Source: Pseudomonadota bacterium (GTDB lineage Bacteria > Pseudomonadota > Alphaproteobacteria > Rhizobiales > Methylopilaceae). From it: DNA of 64,000 nucleotides. The stretch lies in NCBI GenBank assembly GCA_023388965.1, contig JAEWFF010000035.1, forward strand, positions 1 to 64,000, in the 5' to 3' direction. A program made the translations under genes and the position numbers. The notes under the pieces were generated by a model. The model did no database searches, was not told where the DNA came from, and saw only the letters and a program-made list of their open reading frames with translations. This document shows, piece after piece, positions 54,341 through 62,160 of the stretch (position 1 is the stretch's first letter; each line of letters starts with the position of its first letter).

Positions 54341-55413
54341 ACGGGCGAAACACCCAGGTTGAGCTTGCAGTCACGGCGGCGCTTTCGAGAATCGATGCTT
54401 TCATCGAAGGCGAGCGGCTTGCGAGAGTACTGCCAGCGGCGGTTCGAGCGGTTCTTGATCGACAGCTCGGACATTCGTCGAACAGTGTTCGGCTGGCATC
54501 GCTGTTCTTTGTCTTCTACGCCGTGACCGACCCGAACTGGGATTGTAACTCCATTCCCACCGGGCTGCGCGGTCAATGGGGCGACAAGAGACTGGCAAAC
54601 GATCTAAATCGCCGGAGCATCACGCTGCACAATTCGATCACGGCTTTCGGAGAGAACCTCGGCTGGAAGGGCAACGTAACTGCAGCGAGGCTTCAAGGGG
54701 ATAATCGTTTCGCCGAGCTTTCGATGCTCCTCGCTGAGCTGTCGCCGGAGGATCGTTCGGCCAGTGCTGAATATATGGCCTCGCGATTTGCTGAATCTCG
54801 GCGTGTGGTTTCCCCTCTGCCGCCGGTCGGCGCTGACGTCCTCACTTACGTCAGGGCAAGGGAGTTGTTGTCTGCCCTCATATCGATCCCGTCGGAAGGC
54901 AACGTACAGCAATTCGTCATCGCGGGACTTCTGCACATTCACCGGAGGCGGTTTGGACACGAGGTGCGAACACATCATGTTCATGCCTCTGATCGCTTCG
55001 ACGGTACATATGGCGACATAGAGGAGTACCGAGATGGGAAGCTCATCGCCGCATATGAAGTAACGGTGCGGCCAGATTGGAAGAACCGCTTTAGCGATTT
55101 TCGGAAGAAGATGGATGAGGCCGGTCTGTCGAAGTACGTCATAATTGCGTCAGGGATTAACTCTGACCATCAATTGGCCGCTCCAGCAGACATGCTGCGT
55201 TTCGTGGAGCCTTATGGTCGCGATATCGCGATCATAGACATCTTGGACGTCGTCCATGTGTTTGCCGCTGAGCTTACCGCGGAAGAACTACGGGACGCGG
55301 TGAATCAAACTCACGCCTATCTGACATCCCCTTCTCTCTGTGGTCGGGCCGACATTATCGACAAATATACCGGTGCAGTTGACGTCTGGCTTGATAGCGT
55401 CGCCACCGGCTGA
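54337..55413 (+). CDS. Probable type II restriction endonuclease, SacI-like
   Basis: A 358-residue protein translated from the methyltransferase overlap (ATGA), the typical arrangement of a type II restriction-modification pair. The middle has an all-helical region with TLHNSITAFGENLGWKGN. Near residue 225 it has a PD-(D/E)XK-like core, YGDIEEYRDGKLIAAYEVTV, where D and E are spaced as in nuclease folds but the usual ExK is ExT. The layout recalls the SacI endonuclease family. This is from memory of the family, so the specificity GAGCTC is only a possibility. Intactness of the gene suggests an active system. Confidence 0.68.
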   Translation: MNGRNTQVELAVTAALSRIDAFIEGERLARVLPAAVRAVLDRQLGHSSNSVRLASLFFVFYAVTDPNWDCNSIPTGLRGQWGDKRLANDLNRRSITLHNSITAFGENLGWKGNVTAARLQGDNRFAELSMLLAELSPEDRSASAEYMASRFAESRRVVSPLPPVGADVLTYVRARELLSALISIPSEGNVQQFVIAGLLHIHRRRFGHEVRTHHVHASDRFDGTYGDIEEYRDGKLIAAYEVTVRPDWKNRFSDFRKKMDEAGLSKYVIIASGINSDHQLAAPADMLRFVEPYGRDIAIIDILDVVHVFAAELTAEELRDAVNQTHAYLTSPSLCGRADIIDKYTGAVDVWLDSVATG

Positions 55414-55441
55414 ACTGTGCGCTTCTGGGGGACCAAGGCCG

Positions 55442-55834
55442 ATGCTCTACGATCCTTCGTTCTGGCGACTGGTTGAGACCGTCAAGCTCGTGATGTATCC
55501 GCCTGTTGAGGCGAATGAAGTCTTCATCGGCATCAATGATCAGTATGCTCGACTCGACGAAAGCCACTGGGTCGGTATCAAGGGCGGGAAAACGGTCCGA
55601 ATTGATCCCCCTCATGCGGGGGGCCAGAAGCATTACCACCTGTTCGCTCGCAATGGTTCGGAGATCGGCGTGATCAACGTCGATGGTTCCGGAAGCCACG
55701 GAACGAAAATGAGGCTGAGCAAGCGTGACGCCGAGGCACTCCGGTCGATAGGCGTACAAGTGAAGCTCAATCGCATAGTCGAGTGGCATAGGTTGTCCGA
55801 CGATCATCCGGCGATGACAATCCTGTGCGGCTAG
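55442..55834 (+). CDS. Unknown small protein downstream of the restriction-modification pair
   Basis: A 130-residue soluble protein. It starts MLYDPSFWRLVETVKLVMYPPVEANEVFIG and contains RIDPPHAGGQKHYHLFARNGSEIGVINVDGSGSHGTKMRLSKRDAEALRSIG. A histidine-rich loop (HYHLF) lies before a Gly/Ser segment. The frame is preceded by GGGGGACCAAGGCCG. No family with a known role is recognised. As a same-strand follower of the endonuclease it may be an accessory or an unrelated cargo gene. Confidence 0.6.
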   Translation: MLYDPSFWRLVETVKLVMYPPVEANEVFIGINDQYARLDESHWVGIKGGKTVRIDPPHAGGQKHYHLFARNGSEIGVINVDGSGSHGTKMRLSKRDAEALRSIGVQVKLNRIVEWHRLSDDHPAMTILCG

Positions 55835-55842
55835 CCCTCCCG

Positions 55843-55863
55843 CTGTCACAACGCCGTCACAGC
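55843..55863 (+). repeat. Right terminal 21-bp site CTGTCACA-N5-GTCACAGC
   Basis: The same arms and spacing as the left site at 48227-48247, with centre ACGCC. It lies 67 bases before the right 119-bp repeat and in the same orientation as the left site. Apart from the 119-bp repeats it is the only clear sequence shared by the two island ends. Confidence 0.65.
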
Positions 55864-55930
55864 GAGACGCCTTGACGTTGGAGTCTTCGGGCGTGTAGTG
55901 CGGAGTCGATAGGCAAATTTTTGTGAGAAA

Positions 55931-56049
<119 letters not shown>

Positions 56050-56072
56050 ACTTCCGGAAAAATCGAAGCGTC

Positions 56073-56513
56073 TCATGCGTCCGGCGCAATCAGCGCGAGG
56101 CCGCTTTCGGGATCGTGCCGCTTCTTCAGATAGGCCGGCGATTCGGTCAGCACGATTTCCAGGGTCGGGCGCACCAGCCCTTCTTCCAGATGCCCGGCAA
56201 GCGCCGAACCGTCGCGCCGTCCGAGCACGACATGAGCGTGAATGGCCGGCTTGCCGTCGGGGCCGAGCGCGACATCCCCGGTGAAGGCGGCGACTTCGAC
56301 CTGCTCATCGACCGGGATCGGCAGATAGGATTTCGTGTCCCAGTCGAAATAGGAGATGCGCGCGCGGCGAAAGGCCCCGATCGCGGTGAACTGGGCCGCG
56401 CCGAGATTTTCCTTCGCGCTGAAGGCCTTCAGGCAGGCCATGACCTCGTCGCCCTCTTCGAGAATGATGGCGAAGACCCGCTGGGCGTCGGCGTGCAGGA
56501 GTTTGGTTTGCAT
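56073..56513 (-). CDS. PPC/DUF296 domain protein
   Basis: A 146-residue single-domain PPC (plant-and-prokaryote-conserved, DUF296) protein. It shows RVFAIILEEGDEVMACLKAFSAKENLGAAQFTAIGAF and the metal-site segment PAIHAHVVLGRRDGSALAGHLEEG with three conserved histidines. Bacterial stand-alone members form trimers that bind a metal. Their function is not settled. It lies 23 bases from the right island end. Confidence 0.9.
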   Translation of the reverse strand: MQTKLLHADAQRVFAIILEEGDEVMACLKAFSAKENLGAAQFTAIGAFRRARISYFDWDTKSYLPIPVDEQVEVAAFTGDVALGPDGKPAIHAHVVLGRRDGSALAGHLEEGLVRPTLEIVLTESPAYLKKRHDPESGLALIAPDA

Positions 56514-56556
56514 AGCCCAACAAGGTATCCGCGCGGCGAAAGGTTCCGCCGGGTGC

Positions 56557-57519
56557 CTATTCCGCCAAGGCGGTCAGTTCGCCGGGACGCCGCGCCCCGC
56601 GGATCATGCCGCCGGGACGGGTAAGCAGATTGCCCGGCTTCGGCTCGGCTATTGCGACGCGATTGCGGCCGGTCGATTTGGCTTCGTATAGGGCCAGATC
56701 GGCGCGCTTGAGCAGGGTGTCGACCGTATCGTCTGCCTCGAACGCCGCCACGCCGAAACTGCAGGTCAGCCGCACCTCGCCCTTCGTGCTCGGAAAACTC
56801 AGCGACATCATCAGCGCCCGCAACGCCTCGGCGACCACCGCGGCGTCATGAGCGTTGTGGTTCTCCAGGATCATGGCGAATTCCTCGCCGCCCAGCCGGC
56901 CGAACACCATGTTTTCGACCGTTGCCGCTTCGGCGGCGACGCCGCGCAGCACGTTATCGCCAATATCGTGGCCGTATACGTCATTGATCTTCTTGAAGAA
57001 GTCGACGTCCATCATGATCGCGGCGGCCGTGGCGCCGCTCTGTGCCCGGGCGCAGGCCTCGGCGGCCGCCTGGAAAAAGGCGCGGCGGTTGAAGGCCCCG
57101 GTCAGAGGATCGGTGGAGGCAAGCCGGATCAGATCGCGCTGCATCGCGGTCAGGCGGGCGGCGGCGCGCAGCCGGGCATAAAGCTCGTCGGCGACCGGCG
57201 GTTTACCGATGAAATCGTCGGCGCCCGAATCGAGCGCCTCGATCAGGTGGGCACGCTCATAATTGGACGACATGACAATGATGTAGAGGGGCCTTCGGTC
57301 GCCGGCGACGATGCGCGCCTGCCAGCACAGTTCGAGGCCCGACATGGCTTCCCCGAGTTCGACCGAGGTCAGCAATGCCTCGATCTTCGGGTCCTCGGCT
57401 AGACAATTGAGGGCCTCACGCTCATCGGTGAACGCGCACAGCTGGTGGCCGTCCGCCTCCAGCAGACGCGACACGATTTTCAGGGCCGTCCGGCTCGGAT
57501 CGACCAGCAGAATGCGCAT
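56557..57519 (-). CDS. Diguanylate cyclase with degenerate receiver domain (PleD-like)
   Basis: Makes c-di-GMP from two GTP. The 320-residue protein has a response-regulator-like domain (about 1-125) and a GGDEF domain (about 140-295) with the active motif RLGGEEF and DVDFFKKINDVYGHDIGD. The receiver keeps the switch serine (IIVMSSNYE) and lysine (FIGKPP). The phosphoacceptor position reads LLTSVEL, with serine where aspartate is expected, and LLVDPS replaces the acidic pair. The usual RxxD inhibitory site ahead of GGEEF is absent (VENM). The ATG at 57519 follows GGAGGGCGGGA. Confidence 0.92.
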   Translation of the reverse strand: MRILLVDPSRTALKIVSRLLEADGHQLCAFTDEREALNCLAEDPKIEALLTSVELGEAMSGLELCWQARIVAGDRRPLYIIVMSSNYERAHLIEALDSGADDFIGKPPVADELYARLRAAARLTAMQRDLIRLASTDPLTGAFNRRAFFQAAAEACARAQSGATAAAIMMDVDFFKKINDVYGHDIGDNVLRGVAAEAATVENMVFGRLGGEEFAMILENHNAHDAAVVAEALRALMMSLSFPSTKGEVRLTCSFGVAAFEADDTVDTLLKRADLALYEAKSTGRNRVAIAEPKPGNLLTRPGGMIRGARRPGELTALAE

Positions 57520-57590
57520 TCCCGCCCTCCGGGCGGAAGCAGTAAGGCAATGCACCTTAAGTTATACTAAAGGTGGCCGCTGAAAGTCGC

Positions 57591-59240
57591 CTATAGCGGG
57601 CCGGGCTCGCCGAGCAGCGTGCCCTGCAGGAAGTCGACGCCCATATCGCGCAGCAGTGTGGCGGTCTCTTCGGTCTCGACCTTTTCGGCCACCGTCTTGA
57701 ACCCGATCTCCCGCGCCAGACCGATAATGGCGCGTACGAAGGCCTGATCCTCGGACGAATTCACAAGGTCGGCGACGAAGCTGCCGTCGATCTTGACGAG
57801 ATCGACGCCGAGCGCGCGCAGGAGGCGGAACGAGGTCTGCCCCGCGCCGAAATCGTCGAGCGCAACGCGTACACCATAATTTCGCAATGCCGAGACGAAG
57901 TCGCGCGCTTCATCGACTTCGCCCGGAGCCGCGGTCTCAGTGATCTCGACGAGAAGCCGCGGCCCGATGCCTGGATGCGTCTTTACAAGATCGATCAGGC
58001 GGTCGCGCCATTCCTCGTCGCCCGTGGTTTCGGCGGACACGTTGAGGGCGACCGTCTTGTCCGGATGGGCGCTCACCGCGCTGGCGACGAGTTCGAGCAC
58101 CCGGCGGTCGAGCAGATGGACGAGGTTGAGCTTTTCCGCCGCCGCGATGTGGCATGAAATCGGCCGCACTTCGCCATCGGCTTCGATCACGCGCGCGAGC
58201 GCCTCATACCAGCAGACCTCGCGCGTCGTGGCATCGACCACCGGCTGGAAGGCAAGGCCGATCGTGCGGGCGTTCAGCGCGCCGATCAGTTCCTCGGCAA
58301 GCTGTACATATTTTCGACGCCGGTCCTCGCGCGCCGGGCTGGGCGAAAAGGCAAGGAAGGCGCCGCGCTTCTTGCGGCGGATTTCCGACAGTGTCTCAGC
58401 GACGCGCGCCACCATTTCGGCCGAGCTCGATGCGTGGCGCGGGCCGACGATTCCAGCGGCAGTGACACGCACGGGAACTGGGCCGGTCGAGGTTTCGATG
58501 GGCTCGTCATGCACCGCTTCCATGAAGCGGCGCGCGGCGACGCCGAGTTCGGGCAGGGAGCAATTGCCGAGAACGAGCCCGAATATGGTGGTCGAGAAAC
58601 GGCCGAGCGCATCGCCCGCACGCATCTTGGCGCGCAGGCGCCGGGCGACGCCGGCAATCAGATCGTCCGGCGTCATTTCGCCGAACGCCTCATCGACGGC
58701 GCCCATATTCTCGACGGCGACAAGCATGAAGCCGCAGCTCGTCTGATAGCGTCTCGAATCCGCCAGCATGACATCGAGCACGTCGAGCAGGCGCAGGCGG
58801 TTCAGCGTTCCGGTCAGGCTGTCGAACCGCGTCTGTACGGCGAGACGCTGGTCGCTTTCGTGGCGCCCGGTAACGACGCGGATCAGGCCGCGCGCATGGG
58901 CCGGGCGCTTGTCGGTCCCCGCATGCCAATGTCCGACATCCTCGATCCATACCAGTTTCGAACCGGAGCGGACGGGCACGCGCAGCGCATATTCGAGTTC
59001 GTAGGGCACGCCCTGCCCCTCGTCGCGCGCGGTCGAGCCGAGAATGGCCGAGCCGCGCGTCGTCATGGCGTCGGGATCGGTATGGCGGGCCCAGTCCGCG
59101 CCGCTCTCGATCGCGCCGAGATCGGCCAAAGCGGCGGGCAGGCCGGGCGTGGTCTCGAGGCGGTCCGAGCCCAGGTCCCAGGTATAGGCCGCTGCATCGA
59201 CGCCGCTCAGGATATTCGCGAGATCTGTCACGGGCGGCAT
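57591..59240 (-). CDS. GGDEF-EAL protein with degenerate GGDEF and intact-looking EAL domain
   Basis: A 549-residue c-di-GMP protein. An N-terminal PAS-like region (about 1-130) precedes a GGDEF domain. Its active-site motif is replaced by RFSTTIFG, so it should not make c-di-GMP. The EAL domain (about 325-549) keeps the key residues: EAL in WYEALARV, Asn in ALNVSAE, Glu in LLVEITET, DD in ALDDFGAG, Lys in VKIDGS, Glu in VAEKVET and Gln in FLQGTLLG. A phosphodiesterase is predicted. The start is ATG 59240, or GTG 59246. It lies 71 bases before the diguanylate cyclase gene on the same strand. Confidence 0.9.
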   Translation of the reverse strand: MPPVTDLANILSGVDAAAYTWDLGSDRLETTPGLPAALADLGAIESGADWARHTDPDAMTTRGSAILGSTARDEGQGVPYELEYALRVPVRSGSKLVWIEDVGHWHAGTDKRPAHARGLIRVVTGRHESDQRLAVQTRFDSLTGTLNRLRLLDVLDVMLADSRRYQTSCGFMLVAVENMGAVDEAFGEMTPDDLIAGVARRLRAKMRAGDALGRFSTTIFGLVLGNCSLPELGVAARRFMEAVHDEPIETSTGPVPVRVTAAGIVGPRHASSSAEMVARVAETLSEIRRKKRGAFLAFSPSPAREDRRRKYVQLAEELIGALNARTIGLAFQPVVDATTREVCWYEALARVIEADGEVRPISCHIAAAEKLNLVHLLDRRVLELVASAVSAHPDKTVALNVSAETTGDEEWRDRLIDLVKTHPGIGPRLLVEITETAAPGEVDEARDFVSALRNYGVRVALDDFGAGQTSFRLLRALGVDLVKIDGSFVADLVNSSEDQAFVRAIIGLAREIGFKTVAEKVETEETATLLRDMGVDFLQGTLLGEPGPL

Positions 59241-59298
59241 CTTCACGGCGAGGCCTTAAAAAATATGCGCCTTCATCATAATCGGGCTGGCGCCAAAA

Positions 59299-59316
59299 GG
59301 TTAACGCACGTTAACC
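59299..59316. promoter_or_regulatory. Palindrome GGTTAACG-CA-CGTTAACC
   Basis: An 18-bp near-perfect palindrome (8-bp arms, two-base centre) between the divergent GGDEF-EAL gene and the small unknown gene. It shares the core TTAACG-NN-CGTTAA with 8126-8141. Its place upstream of both start codons suits an operator. The factor is unknown. It differs from the CtrA site (TTAA-N7-TTAA) in spacing. Confidence 0.45.
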
Positions 59317-59417
59317 ATTAGAAACATTTTGTGCGCCCCGCGGCGCTGAAACAGCCCCCGCGGCCCCGTATCTGCACGAAGTGGGCACAGAAGCAGAAGG
59401 CGTCCCGGAACGGGACG

Positions 59418-59696
59418 GTGACGATCGTGTCCGGCAAAGCGTTCGGCGAAGAACTGGAAAGGGCGGTTTCGCCCCTTCGGGAGGATGTCTGGCAGATCGA
59501 GCCGGGATCGACCCTGTCCCGGCGGTTCCGCCACAACGCGCCGATTGTCGCCCAGTTGATGGCGGTGCGGCTCGATGCGCCGCAGACCCGCGCCCGCCGC
59601 CGCGCCGGGCAGGAAGAGGGCGTTGCCGCCTATGGCGCCACCGGCGAAAGCCTCATCAAGGCGCGCCGGCGCACCGGGCCGAGCTGGGCGGCCTGA
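59418..59696 (+). CDS. Conserved small protein, function unknown
   Basis: A 92-residue cytosolic protein containing KAFGEELERAVSPLREDVWQIEPGSTLSRRFRHNAPIVAQLMAVRL and an arginine-rich C-terminus ending GPSWAA. The start is uncertain. GTG 59418 or 59427 both fit, and the frame is open further upstream. No known domain is recognised. It faces rpmF across a shared terminator. Confidence 0.6.
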   Translation: MTIVSGKAFGEELERAVSPLREDVWQIEPGSTLSRRFRHNAPIVAQLMAVRLDAPQTRARRRAGQEEGVAAYGATGESLIKARRRTGPSWAA

Positions 59697-59708
59697 AAAC
59701 AGGGCACG

Positions 59709-59733
59709 AAAAAGCCGGCTCGAAGGCCGGCTT
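59709..59733 (-). terminator. Terminator of rpmF, usable in both directions
   Basis: AAGCCGGC and GCCGGCTT form an 8-bp stem with a six-base loop. On the minus strand the stem runs into TTTTT. On the plus strand CTTCTTGC follows, which is weaker. Confidence 0.75.
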
Positions 59734-59760
59734 CTTGCAAAACAGGATTGCGGCGGAAAC

Positions 59761-59946
59761 TTACGATTCCGCCTTCTGCGTCAGGATCTGGCGGCCGCGA
59801 TACATGCCGGTCTTCAGATCGATGTGATGCGGACGGCGCAGTTCGCCGGAATCCTTGTCCTCGATATAGGTCGGGGCCTTCAGCGCGTCGGCCGAGCGGC
59901 GCATGCCGCGGCGGGACGGCGAGGTTTTTCGTTTCGGAACGGCCAT
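59761..59946 (-). CDS. rpmF: 50S ribosomal protein L32
   Basis: A 61-residue ribosomal protein. It begins MAVPKRKTSPSRRGMRRSADALK, then APTYIEDKDSGELRRPHHIDLKTGMYRGRQIL. It lacks the zinc-binding cysteines found in some L32 forms, as is usual in alphaproteobacteria. The ATG at 59946 follows TCCGGAGAATTTTCG. It sits after mtgA on the minus strand, a common alphaproteobacterial order. Confidence 0.97.
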   Translation of the reverse strand: MAVPKRKTSPSRRGMRRSADALKAPTYIEDKDSGELRRPHHIDLKTGMYRGRQILTQKAES

Positions 59947-60034
59947 CGAAAATTCTCCGGAAAGCAAGCGGCGCGGAACACGTCCGCGCCGGATTGGCCG
60001 TGCTGATAGCAAAGCTCTGGGAGAAAGACCAGAA

Positions 60035-60730
60035 CTAATGCAGGCAGCTTGTATCTGCCGAGCGGGCGCCGACGCGTCCGGCATGGCGGCGCAGCCGCGG
60101 TCCGGGCTTGGCGGCGTTGCGGACGATGGGGTTGGGCAAAGCGGCGGCCAAGATCGCCGCCTCGCGGTCGCTCAGGCGCGCCGCGCTCTTGCCGAAGGCC
60201 CGCCGGGCGGCCGCCTCGGCGCCGAACACGCCGTTCGGGCCCCATTCGACCACGTTGAGATAGACTTCCATGATCCGGTTCTTGCTCCAGATCAGGTCGA
60301 GCCAATGGGCGAGCACGATCTCGACCGGTTTGCGGATGACGGCCGGCTCCGGAAACAGGAACACATTCTTGGCGACCTGCATGGTGATGGTGGAGGCGCC
60401 GCGCTGCGGGCCGCGCGGGTCCGACAGAACTTCGCGCACCGCGCCCCAGTCGACCCCGGAATGCGAGCAGAAAAATGCGTCTTCCGAGGCGATCACAGCG
60501 CGCGGCAGGTTCGGGCTGATGGCCGATATCGGCACCCATTGGCGCTCCACCGGGCGCAGGGTCGCCCAGCGCGCCAGCATGAGGGTCGAGACCGGCGGAA
60601 CGAGGATGTAGAGGATCGACAGCGTCAGCGGCAGGCACGCAATGGCGAGCAGAATCATCCCGAGGCGCGTGCGCCAGCGCCGGCGGCGAACCGGCTGCGC
60701 GTTGCGGCGTATGCCCCAGTCGAGACTCAT
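60035..60730 (-). CDS. mtgA: Monofunctional peptidoglycan glycosyltransferase
   Basis: Polymerises lipid II into glycan strands on the outer face of the inner membrane. The 231-residue protein has one N-terminal membrane helix (about 23-45) and a glycosyltransferase-51 domain with catalytic Glu83 in VIASEDAFFCSHSGVDW. GASTITMQVAKNVFLFPEP, WSKNRIMEVYLNVVEWGPNGVFGAEAAA and SDREAAILAAALPNP follow. The length is standard for MtgA. Confidence 0.95.
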   Translation of the reverse strand: MSLDWGIRRNAQPVRRRRWRTRLGMILLAIACLPLTLSILYILVPPVSTLMLARWATLRPVERQWVPISAISPNLPRAVIASEDAFFCSHSGVDWGAVREVLSDPRGPQRGASTITMQVAKNVFLFPEPAVIRKPVEIVLAHWLDLIWSKNRIMEVYLNVVEWGPNGVFGAEAAARRAFGKSAARLSDREAAILAAALPNPIVRNAAKPGPRLRRHAGRVGARSADTSCLH

Positions 60731-60815
60731 CGGCGGCGTGCTCTTCCCCGGAAAGCGGTGAACCTAACGTCCCGGGACGCCCGCGCGAAGAACGAATTCG
60801 CGATGCCGTGAAGCG

Positions 60816-62003
60816 CTATTCGGCCGGCGCGACAATCGCGGCGGCGAGATGCTGCTCGCGCGGGAAGAAGAGCGCGATCAGGGCGATCATGCCGCTGAGC
60901 ACGGCAAGGACGACGAACAGGGCCGTAAAGTCCTGCTGCCAGCCGTAAAGCCAGGCGGCGAGCGGGATCGCCGTGGCGCCGATGCCGCTCGACACCGCGA
61001 ACCGGACCGCGTTGAAGCGCGCGCGGATGCGGTCGTCGATATAGCGCGCGACGATGACTTCCCCGATAGGGTTCTGGCCGAAGATGAAGAACATCATGCC
61101 GATGGCGGCGGCGATCAGGAGCCAGTTCTGCGTAAGGCCGGCAAGAAGAACGAACGGCACCTGTGCGGCGACAACCGGAACGAGGACGGCGCGGATCGAA
61201 TGGCGATCCAGCAATCCGCCGATAAAGGTCTGGGCAAAGGCCGAGACTGTAAAGACGAGGCACACGAGAATGCCGATGCCGGTTGTGCCGCCGGCAAGAA
61301 GATACGTGTTCTGCTCGAACAGTTTGGGCATGACGACCGTGGTCGCATTGAAGACCAGGCTGCCGAGGATGATCATCCCGAACACGATGGCGATGATCTT
61401 CACCAGCATTGCTCGCGCCATTGGGATCGTGGCGTGTTTGCGGATGCCGCCCGATGCCCGCACCGCATGCGCCGTGTGCCAGAAGACGAACCCGCCCGCG
61501 ATGCAGGCGATCCCCGGCACGATGAAGGCCGCGCGCCAGGAAATCAGGTCCGTCAATACGCCGGTGATGAGGGCGGCGAAGGCAACGCCGAGATTGCCCC
61601 ACAATCCGTTGACGCCGAGCGTCCTGCCGATCGTCTTCGGATCGAGACCGTGCAGGATGGCGTAGCCGACCGGGTGATAGATCGCCGAGAAAATCCCGAT
61701 CAGCGTCAGGGCCGCGCCGATCTCGAACGGCGTGCGGGCAAGACCGGCCAGAATGCAGGCCACGCCGGTGCCGAAGAAGAAGATCAGCATCAGGCCGCGC
61801 CGGCTCCAGCGGTCTCCGAGCCAGCCCGCCGGCAGCGCACAAATGCCCCAGGCGGCGAAACCGGCGAAGGACAGCGGGAGCAGCTCTTCGTAGGGACGGC
61901 CGAATTCGTGCGCCAGCGCAATGACCGCTGTCGGATAGATCAGGAGGACGAGATGGTCGATCGCATGACCGAAATTCAGAATGCGTGCGAGACGCTGTTC
62001 CAT
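60816..62003 (-). CDS. MFS transporter
   Basis: A 395-residue major facilitator protein with twelve predicted membrane helices. It shows the loop LPAGWLGDRWSRRGLML between helices 2 and 3 (the family signature GxLaDrxGrr) and a second-half counterpart FIGGLLDRHSIRAVL. The long central loop carries RASGGIRKHATIP. The substrate cannot be told. It stands between mtgA and ispG. Confidence 0.88.
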   Translation of the reverse strand: MEQRLARILNFGHAIDHLVLLIYPTAVIALAHEFGRPYEELLPLSFAGFAAWGICALPAGWLGDRWSRRGLMLIFFFGTGVACILAGLARTPFEIGAALTLIGIFSAIYHPVGYAILHGLDPKTIGRTLGVNGLWGNLGVAFAALITGVLTDLISWRAAFIVPGIACIAGGFVFWHTAHAVRASGGIRKHATIPMARAMLVKIIAIVFGMIILGSLVFNATTVVMPKLFEQNTYLLAGGTTGIGILVCLVFTVSAFAQTFIGGLLDRHSIRAVLVPVVAAQVPFVLLAGLTQNWLLIAAAIGMMFFIFGQNPIGEVIVARYIDDRIRARFNAVRFAVSSGIGATAIPLAAWLYGWQQDFTALFVVLAVLSGMIALIALFFPREQHLAAAIVAPAE

Positions 62004-62160
62004 TGTATTCCCGGCGCCGTATGTGCGCTCGCCCTCGCAGCTAGGCTTCCGCGCGGCGCGATCGAACAGGGTTGTGAAAAACTATGGCGCGCCGGCAGGG
62101 CGGCCGCCATGGGAAATGGTGTCGCGGGGCGTAAGGACCGCCGGACGCGCCGAGCCCGAA

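Noticed and set aside
59299..59316. CtrA-binding site
   Set aside because: The half-sites TTAA are six bases apart instead of seven, and the site is a symmetric palindrome, unlike the direct-repeat CtrA box.
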